A DNA stretch of 64,000 nucleotides from JAHRAW01 sp965212085 (GCA_965212085.1 OZ243042.1:744001-808000); one strand, 5' to 3'. Shown: positions 1-10,837, numbered from the stretch's first letter. The notes: generated by a model not told the origin, from the letters alone. A program made the numbers and translations.

Positions 1-1
1 C

Positions 2-3000
2 GCCTACGACTTCAACACCTTGAACCCCAAGCCTTCAGCGATGGCGCCGGTGGGGGATGTCAACCTGCGGGGCATTGCATTCAATCCTGATGCCAGCAGC
101 ATCTTTGCCACATATGACAGCATCGGCGGCGCTACTGGAGAAATTGCGGTGTACGAGACCGTCGCCGCCGACCTCGTACCGACCTTCGGCGACATCACCA
201 CCATCAACCTGGGTTACGTGCCCGGCGCAGTCGTCAATGTGACCCTGCCCGCGGGCAGCGGTGGCAACGGCGCCCTGCGTTACGTCCTGCTCCACCGCGA
301 AGGCCCGAACCTGGCCGCGCTCGGGTTGAGTTTCGGCGACCGTGTCATCTCCGGCACCGTGCCCGCTATGGCAGCGCTGGACGACTCCGTGTTTGACTAT
401 CGGATGCAGGACGCCGACGACAACGGTGGGGCGGACGACCGGGCGGATATACTCCTCACGATCACCATTGAGGAAGACCCCGCCCCGACCTTCAGCGTTG
501 CCTCCATCCCCACCCAAACCTACATCCCGGGCGAAACCGTCAGCCTGACCCTGCCGGCGGCCACCGGCGGCAACGGCGCGCTGAGCTACTTCCTGCTTGA
601 CGGGCTTGGGAGTCAGGCCGATCTTGGGCTGACGTTTGACGGCGCCACCCGCGTCCTCTCCGGCACCATACCCATTTCGTTCACGCCGGCGAACGATAAT
701 ACCTTCACCTACCGGGTGCAGGACGCGGACACCAATATGGCGGCCACGGACTCTGCGGATCTGTTCCTGACGCTCAACATCGTCGCCGACTCCGCCCCGG
801 CCTTCAGCGTCGCCTCCATCCCCACCCAAACCTACATCCCGGGCGAAACCGTCAGCCTGACCCTGCCGGCGGCCACCGGTGGCAACGGCGCGCTGAGCTA
901 CACCCTGATCAACCCCAGCGGCTCAACCCTGGCCGAACTGGGGCTGGCCTTTGACGGCAACGCCCGCACCCTCATCGGCACCATCAGCGACAGCGCCCCG
1001 TTGCAGGCCGGCATGTTCACCTACCGCGTGCAAGACATGGACACCAACCGCGCCGCCGCCGACCGAGACGACTTGACGCTGGACATTACCGTTGTCGGCC
1101 CCCCACCGAACCTCGCCGCGACTTCCGTGGCGTTTGCCGGCAACCTGCCCACCGCCGAGGAAAACGGCGTTGCCGTGACCATGTTGACTTCGGGGCAGAC
1201 GGGGCTGACGCTGAATGTTGAAGTGGCGAATACGGCTGCTCCGGCAACAGCCGCGATGATTCAGGTGTATCGCTCTCCGACCGCCGTGGTTGCGGGCAGC
1301 CCGCCGACCGTCCCCGCATGCGGCGGCGACAACGTGCGGTGCGCGGCGGGCCAGCCCGCAGTCATCGGCGCGTTTGCGTCCGGCGGCGCCACGCCCCAAA
1401 CCTCCGCCACCTTCGTCGCGCCCGGGTCGAACGGCCTGTATCATTTTTTCGCCTGTTTCACCGATGCCGCCGAGACCACCACCCTCGACGATAACTGCAC
1501 CACCACAATACAAGCGCGGGTGGGGGCGACGCCGCCCAACCCCGACGTCCCCAACAATGGCGCTACCGCTGTAAGACTCATGGTGCCCGGCACGTTTGAC
1601 AGCGATATTGGAAGTGTCTCGGATGAAGACGGCTTTCTGGTCGCGCTTGTATCCGGCGGCACCTACCAGATTGATGCCGAGGCTACAGGCGGGAATCTGG
1701 ATACCGGCATCGCGTTATTTCCGCCCGGACAGGCCTTCTTTGGTTCAGATTGCGATGGCTCCGATTCGCTTGCGGCGAATAACGACTTTGGAAGTGGCAG
1801 CGATTCCCGAATTACACATGCGGCGACACAAACCGGAGACCACTTGCTTTGTGTCTACGGATCGACGATCACCCAGGGCAATTACCGGCTGACGGCGGCT
1901 GTTACAGTCGCGCCGCCGGTGGCGGTTTCTTTCGGCGACGACGGCACCACCGGCGCGGTCACCGAAGACGCCGCCACCACCACCGCCGAAGGCACCCTGA
2001 CCGTCACCAGCGGCGACGGCAACACCGACGTCGTGGCGCAGACCGATGCCGACGGCGAATATGGCCTGTTCAGCATCAACGCCGACGGCGGGTGGACCTA
2101 CACACTCGGCGGCAACACCGACAATGACAACGCCGTCAACGCCCTGGCGGCGGGCGCCACCATTGACGACACCTTCACCGTCGTTTCCGCAGCCAACTCC
2201 GCCGCCACCGTGGTCATCACCATCACCATCACCGGCGCGAATGACGCGCCCACCGTCGCCATCACCGCACCGGCTACGGACGGTATGCAGGTACTCTTCG
2301 GCGCGTCGGTCACTCTGACCGCCAGCGGCGCCGACCCGGATGCCGGGAACACCCTGACCTACGAATGGAGCGCGAACCCCGGCGTCGGCACTTTCGCCAA
2401 TGCCAACGCCGCCCGTACCACCTGGACCGCCCCCGCCAGCGGCACCGACCCGGTCACCCTGACCCTGACCGCCACCGATGACGCCCCCATGCCCGCCACC
2501 GACACCGCACAAGTCACCGTCAACCCGGTCGCGCCGGCGCCGGACTTGAGCATTGCCGCCGCGCCGGTGGTGGATACGACTGCACAAACGCTGGCCTACA
2601 CGGTAACCAATGCGGGCATCCAAGCGGCGGTGGTCGATGTGGCGGTGAACGTTGTGCGCGCGACTTCCAATACCGCGCTCAACCCGGCAGACCTGAGCGC
2701 CGCCCTCGCCGCCACGACCTGCACCCCCGCAAGCGGCGCGGCGCCGGACCCTTGCCGGGCGGTCATAGACGGCGAGCTGAGCGCGCCGGTTCCGGCAAAT
2801 GACGGCACCGACGACGGCACATTGGAGCAAACGATTACCGCCGTCATCACGCCGGCCGATGGGATGAATTATTATTACCTCGTCTGCGTCACGGTTGACG
2901 CAGATACCGACTGCTCGCCCTACAGCACCGCCGCGAACTTTGCCGACCCGCTTCATTTCTCCACGGACTCCGTCGCCGACCAGGTCTGGCGGGTGAACGA

Positions 3001-6000
3001 ACCCGTGGAAGAGCAACCATTCATGGCCAACTCCCTGAGCGGTGGTTCCGGCGGCGGTTACACCTACGCCCTGTCTCCGATTCCGCCCGGGGTAACCTTT
3101 GACAGCATGACCCGCCGCTTGTCCGGCACCCCAACCGGGACAAGAAACCCCAGGCTGACCACCTTGACCGGAATGGACAGTGACGGCACGGAGGTGGAGC
3201 TGATGTTCATGGTCTCCATCGTCGAGAATCGGGTGCGTGTGACGGTGACGGCAAATGGCATGAGCGGCACGGCATTCACGTTCCCCGAAGACGTCGGGAC
3301 CATTCGACTGGCGGTAACGGCGGAGCTGCTGCCGGCAGGGTCAACAAGAAGAGGGACGGTTTCCCCCGTGATGATCATGGCTGCCGATGGATTTGGATTG
3401 TCCGCACCGGCATTGCAGCCCGATGACTACCTGAGAGAAACACCGGTTGCGGGCAATCCCGCACTTGAAATTCCAGAGGGGGTTATGAGCAGAACATGGA
3501 TGTACGACCTGGAGATTGTGGCCGACAGTGTGGTGGAGTTTGATGAAATGCTTCTCTTCAACGTCAGTGTAGGCGGCCTCAGTGAAAGCCGGAATCAATG
3601 GACTATTACCATTACCGACCCCGGCACAGCGAGCATTGAGCTGACACTGAGCCCGTCCATCATCTACGAAGACAGCGGCTCCACGCTTGGCGGAGTTACC
3701 CCTGTCATGGCGACGGTGCGGAGTTTAACGACACTGGCAAGAGCCGTTGACATAAGTTTGTCGGCGGCGGGCGGTACGGCGGAGGATACGGAGTTCAGCG
3801 TGGCGCGCACCGACGGCCGCCCGCTGGAGGAATTTGGTGAACTGGATCAGCGCGTCTTGAGCATTACCCGGGAGCTCACGATAACCCCGGTGATGGACAC
3901 TGTCAGCGAGGGTGACGAAACGGTGATACTGACCGCTTCCGGCACCGGCGATGACGCGGGCATTACAGCCATGGCCACCTTGACTATTCGGGACGGTATG
4001 CAGCCGGACAGTGCGCCGGTACTCAGCGGCGGCATAAACGACCAGAGGTACTCAACGGTTGCGGCGATTGAACCCGTGACCCTGCCGATAGCGACCGGCG
4101 GCAACGGCCCGTTGCGTTACAGCATTGCCCCGGAGTTGCCGGCCGGCCTGAGCTTTGACGATGCCACCCGCGTCCTAAGCGGTACCGCGACGTCCGCCGG
4201 CACTGACACATTTACCTACACCGCGCACGATACCGACTCCAACATCGCCGACAGCGATGCAGCCGCACTGGATTTCATGATCCAGGTCACTACCCCGCTG
4301 ACCTTCGGTAGCGACCCCGTCCTGCCTTCGGCTTTGACTTTTCTGGTTGACGAGGCGGTCAACATCACCCTGCCGGACGCCACCGGCACCGGCACTGGCG
4401 CAATCACCTACGCCATTACCGAAACCTTGCCCAACGGCCTGAGCTTCACCGCCGCCAGCCGCGTCTTGAGCGGCACCCCGACCGTCGTCCAACCCGCCAT
4501 GACCTACACCTACACCGCCACCGACAGCGACACCCCGCCCACCACCGTGGAACTGACTTTCAGCATCACCATCAGGGTCGCCGACGTCCCCGGCGACGGC
4601 TCCACCACGACGAGACTCATGGTGCCCGGTACGCTCGACAGTGATATTGAAAATGTCTCGGATGAGGACGTCTTTTTGGTCGCGCTCGTACTCGGTGGCA
4701 CCTACCAGATTGATGCCATGAGAACCAGCGGGAATCTGGATACCGGCATCGCGTTATTTCCGCCCGGACAGGCGTCCTTTGGTTCAAACTGCGCCGGCCC
4801 CCCCGGCTCAGGCCCACTTGCGGCGAATGACGACTTTGGAAGTGGCAGCGATTCCCGAATTACCTATACGGCGACACAAACCGCAGACCACTTGCTTTGT
4901 GTTCAGGGATCGACGACCACCCAGGGCAATTACCGGCTGACGGCGGCTGTTACAGCCGCGCCGCCGGTGGTGGTATCTTTCGGCGACGGCGGCACCACCG
5001 GCGCGGTCACCGAAGACGACAACACCGCCAACACCGCCACCGGCACCCTGACCGTCACCAGCGGCGACGGCAACACAGACGTCGTGGCGCAGACCGATGC
5101 AGACGGCGACTATGGCCTGTTCAGCATCAACGCCGACGGCGGGTGGACCTACACACTCGGCGGCAACACCAACAATGAGAACGCCGTCAACGCCCTGGCC
5201 GGCGGCACCGTAGCCGACCCGGTCACCGTAGCCGACACCTTCACCGTCGTTTCCGCAGCCAACTCCGCCGCCACCGTGGTCATCACCATCACCATCACCG
5301 GCGCGAATGACGCCCCCACCGTCACCATCAGCGCACCGGCTACGGACGGTATACAGGTGGAATTCAACTCCGTGGTCACGCTGACCGCCACCGGCGAAGA
5401 CGTGGATACCGGCGACACGGCCAACCTGACCTACGCCTGGACCGCAAACCCCAACGTCGGCAGTTTCGCCAATGCCGCCGCCGCCAGTACCACCTGGACC
5501 GCTCCCGACAGCGGCGACGACCCGGTTACCCTGACCCTGACCGCCACCGATGACGACGCCACCACGCCCCTCTTCGGCATGGCAACGGTCACCGTCAACC
5601 CGGTCGCCGTGGCGATTACCTTCGAAGACGGCACCACCGGCGGCGTCAACGAAGGCGACACCACCCCCATTACCGTCAACCTGGTCGTAACCAGCACCGG
5701 CAGCAACGACGTGGTGGCGCAGACCGGCGAGGACGGCCAGTATGGCGAGTTCTCCATCACCGCCGCCGGCGTCTGGACCTACACCCTGGACAACTCCAAC
5801 GCCGCCATCAACCCCCTGGCGGCGGGCGCGACTCTTGACGACCCCTTCACCGTGGTCGCCGCCGCCGACTCCACCGCCACCGTGGTCATCACCATCACCA
5901 TCACCGGCGTCAACGACGCGCCCACCCCCCGCATCAGCGCCCCGGCGGCGGGTACCGATGTGCCCCGCGGCGCCACCATCAACCTCGTCGGCAGCACCAG

Positions 6001-9000
6001 CAGTGACCCGGATACCGGCGACACCCTGACGTTTGCGTGGGACGACGACGAGGACTTCCCCGGCACATTTGGCGACGCCACCGCCGCCGATACCACCTGG
6101 ACCGCGCCGGACGCCATTACCGGCGTTACCTTGAAATTGACGGTCAGCGATGGCACCGCAATGCCCAACACCACGGTCTTCGTCAATGTGGTGGATATCG
6201 TCATCACCATTATCGGCGACACCACCGGCGAAGTCACCGAAGACGGCGACCTCACCGACACCGGCGCCCTGACCGTGACCAGCAACGACGGCAACAACGA
6301 CGTGGTGGCGCAGACCAATACAGACGGCACCTACGGCCTGTTCAGCATCGGCGCCGACGGTGCCTGGACCTACACCCTCGGCAGCAACCCCGACAACGAG
6401 ACCGCCGTCAACGCCCTGCACGGCCGCAACGGCGGCGATGAGCAAACGGACACCTTCACCGTGGCCGCCGAAGCCGACCCCGCCACCACCGTGGAAGTCG
6501 TCATCACCGTCACCGGCGCCAACGACGCCCCCACCGCCACCATCAGCGCGCCCACGGACGGCGCCGACGTTGAGTTCGGCGTCGCCATCCCGGCCACCGG
6601 CACCGGCACCGACCCGGATACCGACGACACCCTGACCTACGAATGGACGACCAATCCGGCGAACCGGGGCAGTTTTGCCAATGCCGCCCTTGCGAGCACG
6701 ATGTGGACCGCCCCCAACACCGGCACCGACCCGGTCACCCTGATCCTGACCGCCACCGATGACGCCGCCACGCCCGGCACCGACACCGCCGAAGTCATCG
6801 TCAACCCGGTCGCCCCGGCGGTCACCTTCGGCGGTGTTATGGCCGGCGCCGTCACCGAAGCCGCCGCTACCGACACCACCACCGCCACCGGCACCCTGAC
6901 CTTCACCACCGCCAGCAGCAATAAAAACGTCGTAGCCCAAACCGACACGCCCGGCACCTACGGCAGTTTCACCATCACCGCCGCCGGCGCCTGGACCTAC
7001 ACCCTGGACAACACCAACCCCGTGGTCAACGCCCTGAACGTCGGCGACACCCCCTTGATGGACACCTTCACCGTAACCGCCTCCGTCAACCCCACCGCCA
7101 CCGTGGACGTCACCATCACGGTAACCGGCAGAAACGACCCGCCGGTGGCGGTGGTCATGATCAACGGCGTCATCGGGACCGGGGGAAGCATATCCGTAGA
7201 ACAAGGCACCATGGTGACGCTGGACGGCAGCGGCAGCAGCGACCCGGACAACGACCCGATGACCTACCTGTACCTGTGGACGCAGACCGGCGGCGAGACC
7301 ATCACGCTCACCCCCGGCGGCACCGATGCCATGGGTCGCGCCATGAGCGCCGACCAGCGCCCCACCTTCACCACCCCGCCGGCGCGCACGCCCCTGGAGT
7401 TCATGCTGGCGGTAACCGCGGGGGGCGACACCGACACGGCAATGTTCACCGTCCAAGTGATGAACCGCGACTCGGAACGCGCCCTGAAACAAACCCTGGC
7501 GGCTTTCGGGCGTGCTTTTGCGGCAAGCACGGTAGAGATGTTTGACGACCACCTGTTCGGCGCCAACGCCGCAACCCGCGCCAATCATCTCACCGTGGGC
7601 GGCCACCAACTTGACCCGTCCATCCTCCGCCCGCCCCGCCCTGTTCTCGGCTTGAATCAGGCGGGGCCGGGATTTCCCGTTCCGACCGGAGCGGCGGAAC
7701 CCATTGATTCCGGTGCCATAACCGCCGTCGCCAATGCCATCCAGGGCGCCGCCGCGTCCCCCGATGGCCTGCTCTCGCAGAGTTCCTTTACCTTCGCCTT
7801 GAACAACGCCGCCGGCAAGGCCACCCCGTGGAGCGTGTGGGCGCGCGGCTCCCACAACAGTTTCAACGGCAAGCCCGAAGATGACTTCAGCCTTGGCGGC
7901 GAGGTCTCTTCCGGCTACCTCGGCTTTGACTATCGCGCCGGCCCCGCCACCCGCTTCGGCCTTGCGATTTCCGAAAGCAGCGGCGACGTGGACTATCAAG
8001 ACGGCCGCGAAGACAGCAAAGGCGACCTCGACGCCGACCTCACCAGCGTCCTCCCCTATATCCAATGGCAGCCCACCGAGCACATTGATGCCTGGGCCGC
8101 GCTCGGCTATGGCAAGGGAGACGCCGAACTCGCCACCGACGGCGAGGACGTTGCCGCCGAGACCGACATTGAAATGCGGATGGCCGCTTTCGGCATGCGC
8201 AGCCGCTCTTTCGGCGACGGCCAGGAATTGACCTGGGGACGCGCCGAATTGGCCTGGAAAGCCGGCGCCTTTGCCGTGGAGACGAAATCGGATGCGGTGG
8301 CGGATGAGGATTTGCCGGGCCTGACCGTCAATTCCAAACGCCTGCGAGTTGCCATGGAGGGGCGGATGCCCGGCGAGGTATCCGCAAGCGGCGGCCGCTT
8401 CACTCCGAACTGGGAGACCGGCCTGCGCTGGGATGAAGGCGACGCCGAGGAGGGCGCCGGTGCGGATGTTCGCCTGGGGTTTGATTACGCCAACCCGACC
8501 ACCGGCTGGGAAGTGTCGGCCCAGGCCGGTTTCCTGGTGGCCCACGCCGAGCAGGATTACGATGAGTGGGACGCCGGTTTGCAGGCGCGGCTCAACCCCG
8601 GCGCACAAGGTGGGATAGCGGTCACCTTTGAACCAACCTGGGACAACGGCAAAGCCCGCCAGCATCTGGGGCTGGATTTTTCCAATACGCTGGGGAAACA
8701 GACCGGGCGCGCGGTGCGCCTGGACGGCTTGCGGATGGAGTTAAGCGGCGCGCAGGATAATGGCGATGGCGACAGCGACGCCGGATTGACCATGGAACTG
8801 AGCGGTTCCCTGCCGAATCAAAGGCTGGCTTTCAGCTTTGAGCCGGCCTGGAACGACGGCCGCACCAGCCAGCGCATGGGGCTGGATTTCTCCGCGGCTT
8901 TGGGCAAATGGATGCGCCCCGGCCTGCGTCTGGAGTTGGCCGGGGAGCGCAATGAACGGGACGATGATGGCGCCGAACACAAGATTGAACTGACCCTGGA

Positions 9001-9019
9001 ATACACGCCTCAACGATAA
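2..9019 (+). CDS. giant VCBS/Ig-repeat protein with C-terminal autotransporter-like barrel (5' end outside window)
   Basis: The reading frame is open to the left window edge, so the start lies outside; a TTG at 20 is not a credible start. About 3000 residues are visible. Three putative-Ig (cadherin-like) repeats at about 170-1100 share the motif TYIPGETVSLTLPAATGGNG. Two domains resembling bacterial pre-peptidase C-terminal domains are at about 1540-1910 and 4590-4960. At least five VCBS-type repeats (WTYTL ... ITITGANDAP) at about 1920-7130 alternate with PKD/Ig-like domains. A Calx-beta-like stretch lies near 3230-4000. From about 7470 a SERALKQTLAAFGRAF segment leads into a Gly/Asp/aromatic-rich beta domain (about 7780-9019) shared with the two paralogues in this window. 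The protein is probably secreted by type V-like export and displayed as an adhesin. The last residues are TPQR rather than the usual terminal Phe, and the final hairpins are duplicated. Function is inferred from architecture only. Confidence 0.85.
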   Translation, partial: AYDFNTLNPKPSAMAPVGDVNLRGIAFNPDASSIFATYDSIGGATGEIAVYETVAADLVPTFGDITTINLGYVPGAVVNVTLPAGSGGNGALRYVLLHREGPNLAALGLSFGDRVISGTVPAMAALDDSVFDYRMQDADDNGGADDRADILLTITIEEDPAPTFSVASIPTQTYIPGETVSLTLPAATGGNGALSYFLLDGLGSQADLGLTFDGATRVLSGTIPISFTPANDNTFTYRVQDADTNMAATDSADLFLTLNIVADSAPAFSVASIPTQTYIPGETVSLTLPAATGGNGALSYTLINPSGSTLAELGLAFDGNARTLIGTISDSAPLQAGMFTYRVQDMDTNRAAADRDDLTLDITVVGPPPNLAATSVAFAGNLPTAEENGVAVTMLTSGQTGLTLNVEVANTAAPATAAMIQVYRSPTAVVAGSPPTVPACGGDNVRCAAGQPAVIGAFASGGATPQTSATFVAPGSNGLYHFFACFTDAAETTTLDDNCTTTIQARVGATPPNPDVPNNGATAVRLMVPGTFDSDIGSVSDEDGFLVALVSGGTYQIDAEATGGNLDTGIALFPPGQAFFGSDCDGSDSLAANNDFGSGSDSRITHAATQTGDHLLCVYGSTITQGNYRLTAAVTVAPPVAVSFGDDGTTGAVTEDAATTTAEGTLTVTSGDGNTDVVAQTDADGEYGLFSINADGGWTYTLGGNTDNDNAVNALAAGATIDDTFTVVSAANSAATVVITITITGANDAPTVAITAPATDGMQVLFGASVTLTASGADPDAGNTLTYEWSANPGVGTFANANAARTTWTAPASGTDPVTLTLTATDDAPMPATDTAQVTVNPVAPAPDLSIAAAPVVDTTAQTLAYTVTNAGIQAAVVDVAVNVVRATSNTALNPADLSAALAATTCTPASGAAPDPCRAVIDGELSAPVPANDGTDDGTLEQTITAVITPADGMNYYYLVCVTVDADTDCSPYSTAANFADPLHFSTDSVADQVWRVNEPVEEQPFMANSLSGGSGGGYTYALSPIPPGVTFDSMTRRLSGTPTGTRNPRLTTLTGMDSDGTEVELMFMVSIVENRVRVTVTANGMSGTAFTFPEDVGTIRLAVTAELLPAGSTRRGTVSPVMIMAADGFGLSAPALQPDDYLRETPVAGNPALEIPEGVMSRTWMYDLEIVADSVVEFDEMLLFNVSVGGLSESRNQWTITITDPGTASIELTLSPSIIYEDSGSTLGGVTPVMATVRSLTTLARAVDISLSAAGGTAEDTEFSVARTDGRPLEEFGELDQRVLSITRELTITPVMDTVSEGDETVILTASGTGDDAGITAMATLTIRDGMQPDSAPVLSGGINDQRYSTVAAIEPVTLPIATGGNGPLRYSIAPELPAGLSFDDATRVLSGTATSAGTDTFTYTAHDTDSNIADSDAAALDFMIQVTTPLTFGSDPVLPSALTFLVDEAVNITLPDATGTGTGAITYAITETLPNGLSFTAASRVLSGTPTVVQPAMTYTYTATDSDTPPTTVELTFSITIRVADVPGDGSTTTRLMVPGTLDSDIENVSDEDVFLVALVLGGTYQIDAMRTSGNLDTGIALFPPGQASFGSNCAGPPGSGPLAANDDFGSGSDSRITYTATQTADHLLCVQGSTTTQGNYRLTAAVTAAPPVVVSFGDGGTTGAVTEDDNTANTATGTLTVTSGDGNTDVVAQTDADGDYGLFSINADGGWTYTLGGNTNNENAVNALAGGTVADPVTVADTFTVVSAANSAATVVITITITGANDAPTVTISAPATDGIQVEFNSVVTLTATGEDVDTGDTANLTYAWTANPNVGSFANAAAASTTWTAPDSGDDPVTLTLTATDDDATTPLFGMATVTVNPVAVAITFEDGTTGGVNEGDTTPITVNLVVTSTGSNDVVAQTGEDGQYGEFSITAAGVWTYTLDNSNAAINPLAAGATLDDPFTVVAAADSTATVVITITITGVNDAPTPRISAPAAGTDVPRGATINLVGSTSSDPDTGDTLTFAWDDDEDFPGTFGDATAADTTWTAPDAITGVTLKLTVSDGTAMPNTTVFVNVVDIVITIIGDTTGEVTEDGDLTDTGALTVTSNDGNNDVVAQTNTDGTYGLFSIGADGAWTYTLGSNPDNETAVNALHGRNGGDEQTDTFTVAAEADPATTVEVVITVTGANDAPTATISAPTDGADVEFGVAIPATGTGTDPDTDDTLTYEWTTNPANRGSFANAALASTMWTAPNTGTDPVTLILTATDDAATPGTDTAEVIVNPVAPAVTFGGVMAGAVTEAAATDTTTATGTLTFTTASSNKNVVAQTDTPGTYGSFTITAAGAWTYTLDNTNPVVNALNVGDTPLMDTFTVTASVNPTATVDVTITVTGRNDPPVAVVMINGVIGTGGSISVEQGTMVTLDGSGSSDPDNDPMTYLYLWTQTGGETITLTPGGTDAMGRAMSADQRPTFTTPPARTPLEFMLAVTAGGDTDTAMFTVQVMNRDSERALKQTLAAFGRAFAASTVEMFDDHLFGANAATRANHLTVGGHQLDPSILRPPRPVLGLNQAGPGFPVPTGAAEPIDSGAITAVANAIQGAAASPDGLLSQSSFTFALNNAAGKATPWSVWARGSHNSFNGKPEDDFSLGGEVSSGYLGFDYRAGPATRFGLAISESSGDVDYQDGREDSKGDLDADLTSVLPYIQWQPTEHIDAWAALGYGKGDAELATDGEDVAAETDIEMRMAAFGMRSRSFGDGQELTWGRAELAWKAGAFAVETKSDAVADEDLPGLTVNSKRLRVAMEGRMPGEVSASGGRFTPNWETGLRWDEGDAEEGAGADVRLGFDYANPTTGWEVSAQAGFLVAHAEQDYDEWDAGLQARLNPGAQGGIAVTFEPTWDNGKARQHLGLDFSNTLGKQTGRAVRLDGLRMELSGAQDNGDGDSDAGLTMELSGSLPNQRLAFSFEPAWNDGRTSQRMGLDFSAALGKWMRPGLRLELAGERNERDDDGAEHKIELTLEYTPQR
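8611..9019 (+). repeat. tandem duplication inside the barrel domain (about 70 residues)
   Basis: The segment with FEPTWDNGKARQHLGLDFSN (from about 8621) recurs 210 bases later as FEPAWNDGRTSQRMGLDFSA (from about 8831). Each is followed by a related leucine-rich strand (LRMELSGAQDN, LRLELAGERNE). The two paralogues in this window have only one copy, at their C-terminus. The duplication would add extra beta-strands to the barrel of this protein only. Confidence 0.75.
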
Positions 9020-9067
9020 GGGTTCTGATTGACGCCGCCTCTGCGTGGTTGCGGCTGGTTTGGCGAG

Positions 9068-10120
9068 TCAGTCCCGCAGGAACGCCAGTATTTTTCGGTT
9101 CGCGCCGTCAATGAACGCCGCGCGGTCAAAGCCCGGCGGATCTATGGCGACGGGGATGTGTTCCTGTTCGGTCAGCCACTTCGGGAAGGGGGCGATGAAA
9201 GCGTTATGATGACCGGCGATGACGGCGTAGTTCACTCGTTGCGGGGGAATGTGTGCGCGCAAGTACTCGGCGTGAAACGGGTAGCGCAGCAGCGCGTCAT
9301 GTTCAAAACGCAGTATCAACACATCTGCTTGCAGGTTGGCGAGTTCCGTCGGATCAAAAACATGGCCGACCGGCGCGACCAGGGCGATCTTGCGAAAAGA
9401 CAAAGGTTTTGCTTCGGGGCCGGCGGAGTGTATTGCTGAAAACCACAGCGCCCTGATCCGGCGATACACCCGCGACCAAAAAGGCGCGGGCGTCCCGCAA
9501 AAAGCCTCGTCCTTTGCGAGGTTTTGCCGGCAATGGCGTATCAGCACGGCCATATCGAAACTCATCCCGGCGGCGGTCAGCAGCGTCGCCCCTCCCAACG
9601 AATAACCGACCGCGCTGACGTTCCCCGCGTCAATCACCGGCTTGAATGCCGGTATGGCTTGCACGGCGGCAAGCGTTGCCCTGATTTCGCTAACGCGCTG
9701 CGCCACCGCCGCGAGTACGCGCCCGGCTCTCACCCAGCGATCCTTGGTGTGTTGCGGGGCCACCACGATGAAGCCGTTTTCCGCCAGCAAAGACGCCGTC
9801 AGGTGATGGTTGCGGTAGCGGCCGGTATGACCGTGAGACATCACCACCAGCGGAAAAACTCCTTCGGCGGGGCGCGCGTTCACCGCGTACGCGACATCAA
9901 AAGGCCCGAGTTTCAGCGGCGCGGTTGGCTCTTCGGTGGGATACCAAATTCCGAAGGTCAGGTCTTCGCTCTCCACCTTGCGGAACCCGACGTTCGCGGC
10001 GCCAACGGAGGCGGAGGCGGCGGCGGCGGTGGATAGCGACAACAGGCAAGCGAGAAGCAACCAAGCGGCAGCGCGCGTGGTGGCGAACCGCAAAGAAAAG
10101 ACGGAATTCGGAATTCTCAA
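9068..10120 (-). CDS. secreted alpha/beta hydrolase, dienelactone hydrolase/PAF-acetylhydrolase-like
   Basis: A protein of about 350 residues. The N-terminus has a basic stretch and a hydrophobic core (AAAWLLLACLLSLSTAAAASA), so it is probably exported. The body has the alpha/beta-hydrolase pattern: an oxyanion-type MSHGHTG motif near residue 95 and the nucleophile elbow GYSLGG (Ser) near residue 170. A late His in AGHHNAF could complete the triad. It resembles the predicted dienelactone hydrolase/platelet-activating-factor acetylhydrolase II group; the substrate is unknown. The TTG start at 10120 overlaps the lolD stop (TTGA). An alternative TTG nine codons further in (MRFATTRAAAW) is equally plausible because no strong ribosome binding site is visible. 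It converges with the giant gene ending at 9019. Confidence 0.75.
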   Translation of the reverse strand: MRIPNSVFSLRFATTRAAAWLLLACLLSLSTAAAASASVGAANVGFRKVESEDLTFGIWYPTEEPTAPLKLGPFDVAYAVNARPAEGVFPLVVMSHGHTGRYRNHHLTASLLAENGFIVVAPQHTKDRWVRAGRVLAAVAQRVSEIRATLAAVQAIPAFKPVIDAGNVSAVGYSLGGATLLTAAGMSFDMAVLIRHCRQNLAKDEAFCGTPAPFWSRVYRRIRALWFSAIHSAGPEAKPLSFRKIALVAPVGHVFDPTELANLQADVLILRFEHDALLRYPFHAEYLRAHIPPQRVNYAVIAGHHNAFIAPFPKWLTEQEHIPVAIDPPGFDRAAFIDGANRKILAFLRD

Positions 10121-10821
10121 TTCTCAGACGGCTCGGCAAGCGCGCCATCTTCAATAACAACCACCCGCTCCATTTTCCGCGCCAGGGCCATGTCGTGGGT
10201 GGCCACTACCAAACTGGTGTCGAACGCGCGGTTGAGTTCCATCATCAAATCGTGGATGGACTCGGCGGTTTTGCTGTCGAGGTTGCCGGTCGGCTCGTCG
10301 GCGAGGATGCACTTGGGCCGGGTCACCATGGCCCTGGCCACCGCCGCGCGCTGGCGTTCGCCCCCGGACAACTCCCCCGGCTTGTGCGCGGTTCGTTGAC
10401 CGAGGCCGACCCGTTGCAGGATTTCACCGGCCTGTTCAAACGCCTGCGGGCGCGCGACCCGCCGAATCAACAAGGGCATGGCGACGTTTTCAAGGGCGGT
10501 GAACTCCGCGAGTAGATGATGGAACTGATAGACAAAACCGAGCGCGCGGTTTCGCAATGCCCCGGCCGCCTTGTGGCCGAGGGCGTTGATGTCGCGGCCT
10601 TCCACCAGCACCTCGCCGGCCGAAGGCCGCGCCAGCCCGCCGAGGATGTGCAGCAGGGTGGATTTTCCGGAGCCCGAAGCGCCGACGATGGCCAGGCGCT
10701 CGCCCTTTTCAACCACCAGGTTGACGTCGCTCAGCGCACTGACGCGCAGCGTGCCCTGGTCGAACACCTTCGACACCCGCCGGCATTGCAGCACTCCGCT
10801 CCCTTGCGGCGCTTCGTTCAT
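10117..10821 (-). CDS. lolD: lipoprotein-releasing ABC transporter ATPase LolD
   Basis: A 234-residue ABC ATPase that powers release of outer-membrane lipoproteins from the inner membrane to LolA. Walker A GASGSGKST is at residues 47-55, the Q-loop in GFVYQFHHLL near 95-104, the ABC signature LSGGERQR at 151-158, and Walker B CILADEPTGNLD from 171. The VYQFHHLL(A/P)EFTALENV stretch is typical of LolD. The gene lies 16 bases downstream of a LolC/E-type permease gene, as in lolCDE operons. Only one permease gene is present, so the complex is probably of the LolF/LolC homodimer type or its partner lies elsewhere. Confidence 0.93.
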   Translation of the reverse strand: MNEAPQGSGVLQCRRVSKVFDQGTLRVSALSDVNLVVEKGERLAIVGASGSGKSTLLHILGGLARPSAGEVLVEGRDINALGHKAAGALRNRALGFVYQFHHLLAEFTALENVAMPLLIRRVARPQAFEQAGEILQRVGLGQRTAHKPGELSGGERQRAAVARAMVTRPKCILADEPTGNLDSKTAESIHDLMMELNRAFDTSLVVATHDMALARKMERVVVIEDGALAEPSEN

Positions 10822-10837
10822 TGGCGGAGGCGGGCGT

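Noticed and set aside
4808..8665. Very long open frame (1285 codons) antisense to the first giant gene
   Set aside because: It mirrors the GC-rich, repetitive codons of the sense gene, gives Gly/Val/Arg-rich sequence with no domain, and has no ribosome binding site.
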